Positions 16,401 through 24,778 of a DNA stretch of 35,775 bases are shown here, in pieces (within the stretch, counting starts at the first letter, position 1; every line of letters begins with the position of its first letter). This DNA is from a virus, in the IMG/VR virus record IMGVR_UViG_3300010153_000037, positions 1-35,775 of that record; one strand, written 5' to 3'. A program made the translations under genes and the position numbers. The notes under the pieces are model-generated. The model searched no databases. It was given only the letters and a program-made list of their open reading frames with translations, and was not told where the DNA came from.

Positions 16401-19400
16401 CATTGCAGTAGATTTAGAGCCGACATCTCTATTTGGGAAAGCGGAAGCTAGAAGAGATCTAAAACCTCTTGCCGCATTTACTAATTCTTCTGGGTTGCCT
16501 TCAGGGTCTTGATAAACCCTGATAGCTCGTTGTATTTCATCAACTGCCATTTCAAGCCTAACCTGAAATCCCTTTACTACCATTCCCTTCTTTGTCTTCG
16601 GATCGTCCGAAATTACACCAATCTTTTTTATGCTTCTGACTTGTTCTGGAAGAACTTTCGAAAACAAACCTTCGAGTTCTGGGGCAATGTTCGCTCCAGA
16701 AAAATACCTGTCCACAGATGCCCTTTGGATCTTAGACATTTTTTGCCAGTAATGTTCATTGTAGACATTAGTTTTATGATCGCTAAATATGCCGTGAGAA
16801 CGGTTGTCAAAAGCCCAAGATGCAAACTGGTCTGCCCATATCTTTCGTGCCAAGCCTGTCTCAGTTTCTGCATACCTGTCTAACACAGGTATCTTTGCCT
16901 TTGCTTTTCCTTTTGTTGCAATGTCTCTACTTAAAGCATTCCAGAAAAGCATTCGGTCTTCTGGTGTTAAGATATTGTCATAAGACCATTGGGCTACTGC
17001 ATGGAAAAAAGTATGGTCAGCAGATACCTTTTCTCTGTCACCCATTCTAATGTTCCCATTGGCATAACTCCAACCTTGATCTCCTCCTTCTGTCGTCACA
17101 ATTCTTGGAGCTTTAAGAGGATCTCCTCCAATAAAAGCCAGTGTGTTTTTCACAACTACCGCAACCTCTGGGTCGGCATCTTGCATAATTTTTTCAATCT
17201 TGTTGATTATCTTTTCTCTATCACTAGCTTTTCTAACAATACCCCCTGGAATTAAGTCTCTTTGAATGGAGTAGAGTTGCTCAAGATCGCTGATTAATAT
17301 TGCGAGTTCTGTCTTATTTCCTTTAGTGGGAAATTCACCGTTATCAATACTATCTATGGCATGTTGAACGTCGCTGAGTGTAGGATCACCTAGAGCCTGT
17401 CTGGTGTTCCTTCTGTTAAAAGCTGTACGCTGTTGTTCGTTTAACTTAGATACATCGAGAGGGCTTTCGGCAAGGTTCTCTACGGGAGTAGCCATACCAT
17501 TTCCTGTCTCGTCACCAACGAAACGTATAACTCCTTGTCCGTCTGAAGCACTTGGCTCTTCCCCTGCTTCATCCCAAAGTTTTGCCAAAGCATTTATATT
17601 AGACCTAGAGCCAGTAGGGACTTTGCTTTCTTCTATGTAACGAACTTCCCAATCATCTGGGTTTTGTTTTCCGAGCAGGGACTTAATACCTTCGCCTGTT
17701 TCTGCTTGCTTTTTAGAAGCCAGACGGTATGGCAACTTACCTGTGCCATCCTTTTTCTTTATGAATAAAAGTTTATTACCTTTAACTGCTGGGTTTTTCT
17801 CAAGAACCTCTGACACTAAACTAGGTTTTTTCTGACTAACTAATTCTGCTGTAGCTTCGTCTGCGTATATCTTTCCATCCCGTCCGTTGGCGTAAAGAAT
17901 TTCTCCTTTTTTAGCAGTGTGCCTGAAATCAACTCTGCCTTTATTCGGGCCTTCCGTAATTTCTTTGATGACATTGGGTGTAGATTTATCAGCTTGAAAA
18001 GGAACAAGAAGACTTTCAGACTCAATCCTAGCTATTTCTTGTTCTACTTCTTCTATTTTCTTCGGGCTTCTAAGTCTCTCAAGTTTCTTTCTTAATGTTT
18101 CTACATTCTCTCCCTTTGAATTTTTACGTCTAGTAGCTTCCGCAAGGGCAGAGCCAATGTCATTCATTCTATTGCCAACAAACGTCTGCTCTTTTGAACC
18201 TAAACCAACACGCTTTGAGTCCCATTTTAGAAATGATTGGATTTTACCGCTTTCAGTTCTACCAGCCCCTTCAAGAATAGATGCTCTCTCAATAGCATTC
18301 GTAACATTCCTTGGGCTTTTAAGTCCTTTCTCAGCCCTCTGAGCTAGGACAACCTTCTTTGCATTGAGCTTCATTTGCTCCATGCTCATAGGTTCGTAAT
18401 CTGCAAGCTCCTCTTCAGTTAAATCTTTTTTGTAATCAGCTTCGTTCTTTTGTAGATCTCTAACTGCTTTGATAAATTCCTTTTCTTCATCACCTTTAAA
18501 TTTGGCATTCAATATAGTCTGATCGTCTGCCAGTCTCTGCTTCTCACCGCCAGACATGAGTGTGTCATAAACTGAGTCTATCTCCTCTTGGCTCTTGCTA
18601 GGTAAATTTCGTTTTGCTTGAGCCTTTATAATCTCAGCCATCTTTTCTGGGTCTGTGACTTTCCTATTGTCTTCCGCTATTTTTGCTATTTCTTCGGCTA
18701 CCGAAGGCTCTCCTTCGACCTTAACTGCTGGAGCTTCAGTATCTTTTAGAAGTTGTCTGACAGTCTTTGTAGCACCTTGTTTTCCAAGTTTGATTACCCC
18801 CTTCTCATTCGTTGCAATGTTTCCATTGGCAATGTTTTCTTTCAGCCACTGATCGGCTTGCTCTGGGGTAAACCCTGCCTTCGCAAGTTGTTCGTCAACA
18901 CTCTTCTGTCCACCTTGACCAGCTTTACCTCCCCAATTAACTTCAGGAAGTTTTGGTGCAGATGCTTTATCTGGGTCTTCTACCTTTGTCTGTAATCTCT
19001 CAGACACCTCGTCAATAATTTTATCAACATCATCTGATGTTTTTGCTTTTTTTAATTTTCTTTTTATTTTGCTTGCGTCTGGTTCGCCTGAAATCAAGGT
19101 ATTGACAACTGGTGTCATCTCTTTCTTGTAGCCTTCAGGATTATTTTCCCTGAGATCAGCAACTCTTGCTTCATCAGCCTCTATATCTTCAGTGGTGACG
19201 GAGGAATCGTCTGTGGAGGAAGGGCCAGATCCATCCTCCGTCGCCAATTCAGCCTCGTCGGTTGTAGTTGAGGCCGAACCTTTTCCTTTTCCTCTCGCCT
19301 TTTTAGCAGAGGCTTTCTTAGCCTGTTCATCTATCTTCTTTGCTCGCTTCTTTGCTGAAGTAAGAATAGCTTCGGAAGTTAGAGCGTCGCCTTTCTTAGC

Positions 19401-20606
19401 CGCAACTCTTGCATGTGCCACATCTGCATCCAAAGCGGCTTGCATAGCTTTAGCCATCTTTTGGTCAGCAACTTTATTGGACTGCATCAGGGCTGAAATC
19501 TGGTCTTGCTCATTCTTCAGACGCTCTACTATTTCTTTATTAACCTCTGCTCGTGATACATCCTTCGCAATTTCTCTACCCAAAGTAGTATTTTCTAAGC
19601 CGTCTTCTACTATTGCCTCTTGTGCTATCCTTGCTTCGTTTAACTGCTGTTGAAATACAGGTTGCTGTCCGTCCAACTCTCCAAGTATCTCGTCTGTCGA
19701 TGTCTTGGGAACAGGTTCTACTTCAACTTCTGCTTCTGCTCCAATTTTGGGTTCATCTGTTTTTGGAGCAGGGAGTATTAATCCCGATTCTTTTTGATTC
19801 AAAAAGTTTATCTCTTCTGAAGCTCTTCTATTAGTTAAAGACGCTATTTCTTCTGGAGAGAGGTCTGACCTTGATAAAGTTTGAGCCTCTCTAGCTCCTT
19901 GTCTGACACCTGAAATAGCTGACGGAATACCGATTGCACCACCGACAGCACCACCAAGAGCAGTTCCGAATGCTGTTGCTTGAGCGAATTGATTCCAGTC
20001 AAACTCCTGTTGGAGTCCAATGTCTTGTCTGTATCCTTGTTCACTTACGTTGATAAGAGCTTCTTGCCCACCAGATATTGCACCCTCAGTTGCCGCACCA
20101 GTAGTAACACCTTTAAGAAATGATTTAACTGGAGCAGATCTTCCAAGGGCAGTTGTTGTTCTCATTGCCGCTTGGGAAACACCTTTAGCCGCAATACCAC
20201 CAATTAAGTTAATTGGGTCTGCCAACACAGACTTTGCTATGTCTGGCACAGCACCCCAACCACGACCACCTTCTTGATAGAAGTTAGGCAGGTTGTCCCA
20301 GACTGTTGTTAGTCTGGCGTTTCTCATCTTCTCTTCGTCGGTGTCTCCACCACCTTCCATCATTCTGCCGACAGCACCGATAGTATTTAACTGAGCCCAG
20401 TTCTCGTCTGAATAAAATTTGTTGATAAGGTCTTCGTCTGACAGTTGCTGTAACGGGTCGTATCTGTCTTGAAGGTCTTTAATAAATCTTGGATCTTTAA
20501 GTATGCTTCGTCTGTCTACATTAGAAGCGTATCCAAGGTCTGCTGTTTGAGAGGTGGTTTGATCTTTAGGGTCTGTAAGATCAAAAGTAACTTTTTTAAA
20601 TGTCAT
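10461..20606 (-). CDS. Giant 3381-aa internal/ejection-type virion protein with metallopeptidase and ADP-ribosyltransferase-like domains
   Basis: The position after two medium virion proteins matches T7 gp16, the ejected core protein, but the length is far greater. Visible parts: residues 121-236 form a glycine-rich hydrophobic segment (DPINLIGGIAAKG; TALGGAVGGAIGIPSAI); about 240-950 are charged helices with a Lys/Ala/Gly/Ser low-complexity patch; 1195-1250 resembles a peptidase fold whose HExxH is HAVAQ (1202-1206), so probably inactive; 1944-1948 is HEIGH with a possible third ligand E2001, E2002 or E2006, an intact zinc-peptidase site; 2138-2460 matches ADP-ribosyltransferase-like domains of phage polyvalent proteins (YYHGTPNG with H2141, GSGIYIS with Y2168, FVIFNPENVKHVNAEFFD) split by a coiled coil. 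The C-terminus has further hydrophobic stretches. No T7-type transglycosylase motif was seen. The ATG has GGAG 8 nt upstream inside a hairpin. Confidence 0.85.
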   Translation of the reverse strand: MTFKKVTFDLTDPKDQTTSQTADLGYASNVDRRSILKDPRFIKDLQDRYDPLQQLSDEDLINKFYSDENWAQLNTIGAVGRMMEGGGDTDEEKMRNARLTTVWDNLPNFYQEGGRGWGAVPDIAKSVLADPINLIGGIAAKGVSQAAMRTTTALGRSAPVKSFLKGVTTGAATEGAISGGQEALINVSEQGYRQDIGLQQEFDWNQFAQATAFGTALGGAVGGAIGIPSAISGVRQGAREAQTLSRSDLSPEEIASLTNRRASEEINFLNQKESGLILPAPKTDEPKIGAEAEVEVEPVPKTSTDEILGELDGQQPVFQQQLNEARIAQEAIVEDGLENTTLGREIAKDVSRAEVNKEIVERLKNEQDQISALMQSNKVADQKMAKAMQAALDADVAHARVAAKKGDALTSEAILTSAKKRAKKIDEQAKKASAKKARGKGKGSASTTTDEAELATEDGSGPSSTDDSSVTTEDIEADEARVADLRENNPEGYKKEMTPVVNTLISGEPDASKIKRKLKKAKTSDDVDKIIDEVSERLQTKVEDPDKASAPKLPEVNWGGKAGQGGQKSVDEQLAKAGFTPEQADQWLKENIANGNIATNEKGVIKLGKQGATKTVRQLLKDTEAPAVKVEGEPSVAEEIAKIAEDNRKVTDPEKMAEIIKAQAKRNLPSKSQEEIDSVYDTLMSGGEKQRLADDQTILNAKFKGDEEKEFIKAVRDLQKNEADYKKDLTEEELADYEPMSMEQMKLNAKKVVLAQRAEKGLKSPRNVTNAIERASILEGAGRTESGKIQSFLKWDSKRVGLGSKEQTFVGNRMNDIGSALAEATRRKNSKGENVETLRKKLERLRSPKKIEEVEQEIARIESESLLVPFQADKSTPNVIKEITEGPNKGRVDFRHTAKKGEILYANGRDGKIYADEATAELVSQKKPSLVSEVLEKNPAVKGNKLLFIKKKDGTGKLPYRLASKKQAETGEGIKSLLGKQNPDDWEVRYIEESKVPTGSRSNINALAKLWDEAGEEPSASDGQGVIRFVGDETGNGMATPVENLAESPLDVSKLNEQQRTAFNRRNTRQALGDPTLSDVQHAIDSIDNGEFPTKGNKTELAILISDLEQLYSIQRDLIPGGIVRKASDREKIINKIEKIMQDADPEVAVVVKNTLAFIGGDPLKAPRIVTTEGGDQGWSYANGNIRMGDREKVSADHTFFHAVAQWSYDNILTPEDRMLFWNALSRDIATKGKAKAKIPVLDRYAETETGLARKIWADQFASWAFDNRSHGIFSDHKTNVYNEHYWQKMSKIQRASVDRYFSGANIAPELEGLFSKVLPEQVRSIKKIGVISDDPKTKKGMVVKGFQVRLEMAVDEIQRAIRVYQDPEGNPEELVNAARGFRSLLASAFPNRDVGSKSTAMKNTLSWLRPLDKVARGRFADLNYIMAEKGGLVQQLRAKQDELGQIRDDALQEADSPEAIELKAKYIEELFEHGHADLLKGGSNARPYGGEQTSYTTLNELIRLMREYSDIEYKKAEGASRADEFVNLRTGMVSRKPSFEIRTKEGRKIKVANRAADNDANKVIKTPANKRKSATNKKPRMDNVTEATQRSYGDKSIPELREIYKKNKDTQLGDQVAWLMWQKKNAEPEPEYFTQIHYEQSADDIQVMKEEGPEAGSPEAIAEDKAIQEELADIKAKNDGGRYKEFYDEEASVLFIVELPDNLKAQAKREWGKTKSIKDIDTWLAKYRNIWDQQQASPPMDQASPPMDLAPRSMWKTTKELRKLQKNELVELWKNGAETGFFTHGNIEWPIHAVEWEIHRRGITDTYKKLDKPVPKYLRQRIRTELSNGVGIATEDGIPPSAPISTKTILSYMSHRDPEVQYTMRTMLHRMMNLMGKNVENTLGETNVMDGSDIARLAKVDPAGMKNVSVDFRSDTFNKLRSDLRKISIGLTKGNSNPFDAVHEIGHTMVRGGMLPKEEMDAVIELYRAADDTIKSNVEKSYGKKYPDMTPAQLEEVLAEEWFAEGMANYLGQRVMRGDVMKSMLSGSMDNIRLKNSFERAIDRMVEYISYVVNGLIGRKDIKQQFRRLTIYGDMLEASNKSPLARVDVKEPAVSPTYVTAYAHDIIRQSKDSKKAAISKYTANGKHSVNDDGTPTIYYHGTPNGAPFKDSQVVMRQGGGMMGSGIYISPSSRAVEGTYARRPTQSAVRRMIDDGDFDEKTKDDLIWQNERLHSDREKIASERRRLADVQNEVETHNDTVERLRNALEEDDLADLNVELRSITQRRKQIQDNLDYLLYSEKMSMKILDDAGLNFEPTVLPLITRMKNTFDLGKNIWRVGDDGNGVNYSNTHNVGREDTNAALNAIMRVTNNFEGGNMADFQKAVEENFGASKTGVAGQVAYNSYIKTIMRGDSSLTEEQAKEIFREALEDAGYDSMRAPHRNRINRDKVSDSDDYRAGEEVDYDAFVIFNPENVKHVNAEFFDAEDARLYYRDFEGSAKGFNGGAAMAMADGQTSKLDTTNTVDMLQAVEDEGVSPPMVDAMSSIIRQRDLTPVQEQAVRKQGPFAWLQAQSTRMESMGMNWLGGWYKQHFPDQHQTFASKYMPIHNMLRGLPGADGKVRAWARSASGSVWQKQPQAYRKIVSALRHGADSRQAKVLTPSERVVFDKIKDEFAREHARMNEAGMHYVGWRKNYIPQVWSRDKIQKNREEFLEGMMEYYFQEQIQLLSGTSNILQKDDARKFAEKVYQSLTRESVDGVQVPESPKSPIRGSTKNPQAESIDFNRLIELEKYPRAMEIMEKFLEDDLEFMLVKYFEGSTRRILHTKKFGLNSHGVDDYLYTTENGARGIAKLLSTNKVFNKDFRSVTTDGVQEGTLRSEVSMPFTGKDQDAIKFSEELVEVANTQGIPAAREMLNSIAIRTPSGQIDKTYTARVEAILGALEDHKGNKTLLENDNAKFIENAMRVSRKDSLNDFGGKAGLRVSRGLRSFNNVTLLGFTTLTSLGDLVLPIVRSGSVTDWMKAVKTLALDPDYKRALSEVGVAMENITHERMLNMYGAVDSKLSNAFFNATMLTPWTDMNRQIAGALAHQTFITHQKKALRSYVKGKPVSEQPREYKLAYRYMKNFGLEDYLEGGSKSRVSLSDRSLLGTDDSLRKAMIRFADESIFQPNANDAPLFAQTPLGALAFQLKSFPLMMSRLAGHVIREAQIGKLLKGDASESNIKPLLYFLSLGPTFGMGALAVKDIVQMRGGEDEQSPQLRVRNALKTAGYDEKIHGNEVDFLGWYLEGMLQMGGVGLLGDILHSAVTQADNGSYGQTRFLQTLGGPSVGLITAGLSVLGGGMDSAFGSSESNSKERTAVREIATRIPVVGGVKRAREGIVNSVAGEPTGNNSSGWGSWGGKWS
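15359..15400 (-). repeat. Two tandem 21-nt units inside the giant gene
   Basis: The unit gatccattgggggagacgctt (seen at 15359-15379, shown here as gatccattgg plus gggagacgctt) is repeated at 15380-15400 with two changes, encoding a doubled SPPMDQA peptide in a Pro-rich linker of the giant protein. It probably arose by slippage and marks a flexible joint upstream of the HEIGH domain. Confidence 0.8.
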
Positions 20607-20613
20607 TTACGGT

Positions 20614-20649
20614 ACTCCAGTTTCCGAATAATTCTCAGAATACTGGAGT
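20614..20649 (-). promoter_or_regulatory. Hairpin enclosing the ribosome-binding site of the giant gene
   Basis: ACTCCAGT (20642-20649 as read on the minus strand) pairs perfectly with ACTGGAGT (20621-20614), with further TTC/GAA pairing inside. The second arm holds the GGAG that lies 8 nt before the ATG at 20606. Folding would block ribosome binding, so production of the giant protein may be kept low or timed. Confidence 0.6.
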
Positions 20650-20658
20650 TAAAAGAAG

Positions 20659-20670
20659 GGGTCGTCCTTA
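20659..20670 (-). promoter_or_regulatory. Stop-codon-fused TAAGGACGACC hairpin after the 898-aa gene
   Basis: On the minus strand the stop codon TAA is the first part of TAAGGACGACC, followed by CCTTC. AAGG can pair with CCTT around the loop ACGACC. The identical 11-mer follows the capsid gene stop (see 31092-31110). Confidence 0.45.
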
Positions 20671-23364
20671 TTTAGGTATCTCATACCCAAAAGACACAGC
20701 CATAGAAGCCAATTCAGGTACTTCCTCTATGGCCTTGAATGGATCTTCTATGAATGCTTGGAAAACTTCAGGATTTCTTCTAAAGTATGCCTTCACACCT
20801 ATATCATCTGTCATTTCATCAAGAAACTTTCTTTGAGCTATCTGATCTCTATTTTCAGCGTCTTCAGATCCAAGAAGAAGATTTCTTAAACTCACTCCAC
20901 CGTCGCCAACTCTTCCTTTCAGCCACTCTTCTAATTTATTACCAACGAATGGTAGGTCTGTACCTAGAGCTTTCTCTGACCGAAGCTGACCCAGATTGAG
21001 ATCAAACTTAGCTTCTATTCTTTTCTTGTTCTTATTGTTCCAATCTACACTCTTAGTGTCGTCATAATACTGGTTATACCAATCTTGGTTTCTGTTTTCA
21101 TTGTTTAGGTCAGTTGGCTGTATCCTCTCTTTTTGTGTTTTTAGACGGTCAATCAACCTATCTACGGCTGTATTATCTGAAAGATAACCTGATGCACCTG
21201 CATATAGCTCGTCGATTGCATCTCTGTCATAAGCCTTACCAGCTATGTCTCTCCAATTTCTACGAGTTTCGAAGTTGTTTTCAAGAACATTTCCGTACTC
21301 TCCTACCCACTTTCTATACTGACCCTTGAGGTTATTAAGTACCCGAATGGCAGAATCATATTGTTCTGCTGTCTCAAATTCTTTAGAGTTTTGTTGGATC
21401 TCATTAAAACTAGACTCAAATGAATCTATTGTTTCACTAATGTGTGCTTCAACACTATCCTGATAATCTGTAAACAAAGTTCTCTGCTGAACCAACTCAT
21501 CGGTACTGAGGCTTTCGACGGCATCTGCCCAAGGAGTTGCCCCATGTGCTCTAAGCCATGCGTCTGCCATGTTTTTTAGTTGGCTAGGCGTAACATTCTC
21601 TCCAGCATTTTTAAGAGAATCACTGGTTGCAAAAGTAAGTAAAAGATTTTTGGTATTGTCATTCATTAGCCAATCTTTAGCTAGTTGTGGAGCTATCTCT
21701 TGTAGATAAGGGTTGCCACCACTCTTAATTTTTGAAGCATCTCCAGCAAAAATTTGAGAGGCTTTTTCTGCATTATCAGATACGGCTGTTGCAAGTAACT
21801 GTTTCTCCCTGTCTTTAGCTGTAAGGATACCGTCTGTAATTTGTCCATCCATTACATCCTGATTTAGTTTAATCACACCTTCAAGATGCTCTTGGATAAA
21901 CTTCTCTTTTTCTGCAATGCCCTCCTTAGACAGCCAGTATTCACCAGTAAGAGTACTGCTGAGAGTTTCGGAAATATATTTGCTTGCCGCTTCCATTCCT
22001 CCCACCCTGAGTTGTGATTCAATAGCTGTCGCCACAGTTTGATTCCAAAGTTTAGTTTCTACTTTGCTTAATTCGTCGGATCTTTCTGCATCAACTTTAA
22101 GTTCATATTTTTCTGTAGCATTAGTAATCATTGTCGCCAGATCGTCTGGTATCCCAGCAGAGCCAGTGCCGAGTATGTCTTCAAACTCTTTTGGTAGTGT
22201 TGACCTTGCGGTTGCGAGAAGAGTAGAAGGATCATCTCCTCGAATGATAGCGGCTTCGACAGCTTGGTAAGCACTTCGCTGTGCTTCGTCCCTACGAGTT
22301 TCTGTGGCAACCGATTGGGTACTTGTCGCTCTATCTACAATTTGATCTAGCCAGTCACGGTCTGCAAACAATTTATCAAAGAAGTCGTTGTCTTCCGATT
22401 GTAAAAGGTAATTGTATTTACTCCTTAGATCTTTCTCGATTTGTAATACGTCCATGTTTCGTTGGGAGTATATACCCTCTAAGCGACTTGCTTCGCCTTG
22501 TGCTTCTGTCAGTAAGGCTTTGAACCGTGCGTCTTTTGCTTTTGCTAAAAGATCTTCACCTTCTTTAACTACACCGCCAATAAAATCTGTATCAGTTTTA
22601 TCCCATAATGGGTTGCCCCCAAATTCACTTTCTAATGTGGCTAAAAGATTAGCTGGAGTTATCGTAGAATCTTTTGCAAGTTCTCTTACTCTGGCATTGA
22701 CAGTAGTATTAAAATTGTCTTTCTTTTTTTGTTGGGTTTCGTTAAATTCTACCTTTGCTTGGTCTAACACCTCCTTTGCAATCCCTTCACCAAGGCCATA
22801 CATATCCGCAAACATGCCGACATTTATATTAGTCGGGTCTTTTGCATCTTCAATAAACTTCATGGCATTTTCATAGTTTTCCGCAATTCGTCCTCGCCTT
22901 AATTTATCAAATCTCGTTTGGTTAAATTGACCCTTGATATCAAATCCCAGTTTGTCAAACCTTGGATTATTTTCCATGAAAGTTTCGTATGCTTTGTTAA
23001 ATTCTACCGTTCCGTCTTTACCTATTGGTGCGTTTAACAAGGCGTTGTCTATATCAGTGCTAAACAAATCACTAATTCTTCGCATATCTTCCATCTCTCC
23101 AAGAAGACGGGTTCTGTCTGCTATTTCTTTTTGCCGAAAATTTTCTGCCGCTATCCTATTACGAACATTTACAGATGGTGCTCCACCTGAGATGTAATTG
23201 TTTCCACCAGAATATGAATCAACGAAACTTTGGAAATCTGCGGCAGTTGCATAAGGGTTAGCCGCTTTGTAGTCAGCAAATGCTTCTGCCATCTGTTGTC
23301 TTTGTCCATGCCTGAACTCTTTTTGGTCTTGCATTCCCTGTGATATTGCTGAAAATATACTCAT
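20668..23364 (-). CDS. Internal virion protein, T7 gp15-like by position, 898 aa
   Basis: The product is almost wholly alpha-helical and polar, rich in Lys, Glu, Asn and Asp, with no signal or clear membrane segment. N-terminal MSIFSAISQGMQDQKEFRHG precedes many repeats of charged helices; there are no enzyme motifs I can name. Its place between a 469-aa coiled-coil protein and the giant protein is that of gp15 in the gp14-gp15-gp16 ejection set of T7-type phages, which builds the periplasmic tunnel for DNA entry. The function is inferred from order, size and composition only. It starts 3 nt after the 469-aa gene ends. Confidence 0.65.
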   Translation of the reverse strand: MSIFSAISQGMQDQKEFRHGQRQQMAEAFADYKAANPYATAADFQSFVDSYSGGNNYISGGAPSVNVRNRIAAENFRQKEIADRTRLLGEMEDMRRISDLFSTDIDNALLNAPIGKDGTVEFNKAYETFMENNPRFDKLGFDIKGQFNQTRFDKLRRGRIAENYENAMKFIEDAKDPTNINVGMFADMYGLGEGIAKEVLDQAKVEFNETQQKKKDNFNTTVNARVRELAKDSTITPANLLATLESEFGGNPLWDKTDTDFIGGVVKEGEDLLAKAKDARFKALLTEAQGEASRLEGIYSQRNMDVLQIEKDLRSKYNYLLQSEDNDFFDKLFADRDWLDQIVDRATSTQSVATETRRDEAQRSAYQAVEAAIIRGDDPSTLLATARSTLPKEFEDILGTGSAGIPDDLATMITNATEKYELKVDAERSDELSKVETKLWNQTVATAIESQLRVGGMEAASKYISETLSSTLTGEYWLSKEGIAEKEKFIQEHLEGVIKLNQDVMDGQITDGILTAKDREKQLLATAVSDNAEKASQIFAGDASKIKSGGNPYLQEIAPQLAKDWLMNDNTKNLLLTFATSDSLKNAGENVTPSQLKNMADAWLRAHGATPWADAVESLSTDELVQQRTLFTDYQDSVEAHISETIDSFESSFNEIQQNSKEFETAEQYDSAIRVLNNLKGQYRKWVGEYGNVLENNFETRRNWRDIAGKAYDRDAIDELYAGASGYLSDNTAVDRLIDRLKTQKERIQPTDLNNENRNQDWYNQYYDDTKSVDWNNKNKKRIEAKFDLNLGQLRSEKALGTDLPFVGNKLEEWLKGRVGDGGVSLRNLLLGSEDAENRDQIAQRKFLDEMTDDIGVKAYFRRNPEVFQAFIEDPFKAIEEVPELASMAVSFGYEIPK

Positions 23365-23367
23365 TGA

Positions 23368-24777
23368 TTAACTCCAATTAAAAATATCTTTAACGGTGTA
23401 CTTAGGTGTCATATCTGAATATTCTCCCGTACCATAATTCCAATCTAAGAATGCTTTACCGAATGTTCCTCCAGATGTTTTTGATTGTTCTAAGGCTTTA
23501 TTATACCTTTCACTCGCAGAGGTTAACATGTTTCCAGAATAGGAGCTTGGGTCTGACCAATTTTGTGGTGAATAGTCGTAAACGCCACTTCCGAGATTTA
23601 GACCTGCACTTGCCGCACCGCTTGTATTTACCCCTGTTAGGGAAGCAAGCTCTGAACCAAGATCTGTGTAGCCACTGCTTATTCCACTTCTCAGACCATA
23701 CTTGTCTTGGAACGCATTAGCAGAAGATCCGACACCTCTGTCGTAAATAGAAGAGGCTGGCATATAATTCATATAACCCATAGAAGACGGAGCGTCTGGA
23801 AGGTTAGCCATTTGTGCTAGACCTGCACCCATAGTATCTCCGTACTGACCAAGCTGACTTTGTCTTGAAGCTAAGATTTGGTTTATGTCTGTATTCTCAA
23901 TATTCTGCTGACCGCCAATATATTTCATTGCATCATCATAAGCTCTGAACCGAGCGTTCTGATATTCGTCTGCAAGACGTGAAGCTATATCACCTCTGGT
24001 CTGGTTAGCCAGAGTAGAGTTGTCCATGCCTCTGTTTATCAGACCACCTTCAGCAACAGACGCAACTCTGTCAGCCGCACGGTCTACGTCTCCGATATAT
24101 TGGTCTGCACGTTTGTTTACTTCTGCGTCAATTCGTGCCTGAGTAACTGGTGTTACGTCTGGGATATCTTGTAAGCCAGCGTACACATTCTCAAGACCTG
24201 TCTGCATACCCTGAATGCGATCTGAAATCATCTTGCGTTGACGCAACATATCGTTTCGTTCTTGCTGGAATCCAACTCTGGCATTATTTATCTGCTGGAT
24301 CTGGTAGTCTCTTTCAACTTCCTTTTGAGCCTTTGCCATTTCAAATCTTCGTTGGTCTTCGTCTCTTTCACCTGCGGCTATCGCCTTTGCGTCTTCAAGT
24401 TCCTGAAGAGCCCGTTCTCTTTCTTGACCAGTTATTTCCTGATTTCTTAAATACTGTTCTAGCTTAAATGCGTATTGACGTGCGGCTTCCCTGTCCATTT
24501 GAAGCATACGTTCAATCTCAAACTCACGTTCCTTGAGTAATCTGGATTTGTATTCACCTAACTCTCGTTCAGCGAATGCTCTCTCGTCTCCACGGATACC
24601 ACGATTTAGGTCATCAAGTCTGTTGTAACGTGCTCTGTCTTCCTCCATCCAATCCATTGACTGACGAGCCATTTCTCGATTGAACGCTTCAGCAGAGTCG
24701 TATCTCCTTTGTGCCTTGTTTTCACGAGACATGTCTTGGAGAAGACCAAGACCACCTAATACAACTGACCAAACCAT
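23368..24777 (-). CDS. Internal virion protein, T7 gp14-like by position, 469 aa
   Basis: Residues 1-14 (MVWSVVLGGLGLLQ) form a short hydrophobic start, then about 20-200 is a long charged helix with heptad-like repeats (EREFEIERMLQMDREAARQY, ELEDAKAIAAGERDEDQRRFEM), a coiled coil. The C-terminal half is Gly/Ser/Tyr-rich and less ordered, ending KYTVKDIFNWS. T7 gp14 is the membrane-inserting member of the ejection complex and is also encoded just before gp15 and gp16. Similarity here is positional and compositional, not a recognised homology. The gene is spaced 1 nt from the 781-aa gene. Confidence 0.6.
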   Translation of the reverse strand: MVWSVVLGGLGLLQDMSRENKAQRRYDSAEAFNREMARQSMDWMEEDRARYNRLDDLNRGIRGDERAFAERELGEYKSRLLKEREFEIERMLQMDREAARQYAFKLEQYLRNQEITGQERERALQELEDAKAIAAGERDEDQRRFEMAKAQKEVERDYQIQQINNARVGFQQERNDMLRQRKMISDRIQGMQTGLENVYAGLQDIPDVTPVTQARIDAEVNKRADQYIGDVDRAADRVASVAEGGLINRGMDNSTLANQTRGDIASRLADEYQNARFRAYDDAMKYIGGQQNIENTDINQILASRQSQLGQYGDTMGAGLAQMANLPDAPSSMGYMNYMPASSIYDRGVGSSANAFQDKYGLRSGISSGYTDLGSELASLTGVNTSGAASAGLNLGSGVYDYSPQNWSDPSSYSGNMLTSASERYNKALEQSKTSGGTFGKAFLDWNYGTGEYSDMTPKYTVKDIFNWS

Positions 24778-24778
24778 C

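Noticed and set aside
19192-19653. 153-aa + strand frame over the giant gene
   Set aside because: Its Ala/Ser/Phe-rich product mirrors the Lys/Glu/Ala-rich coiled-coil region of the giant gene on the other strand.
10461-20606. N4-type virion RNA polymerase
   Set aside because: Size is close to the N4 vRNAP, but I saw no T7-like RNAP motifs; visible domains and gene order fit an ejection protein.
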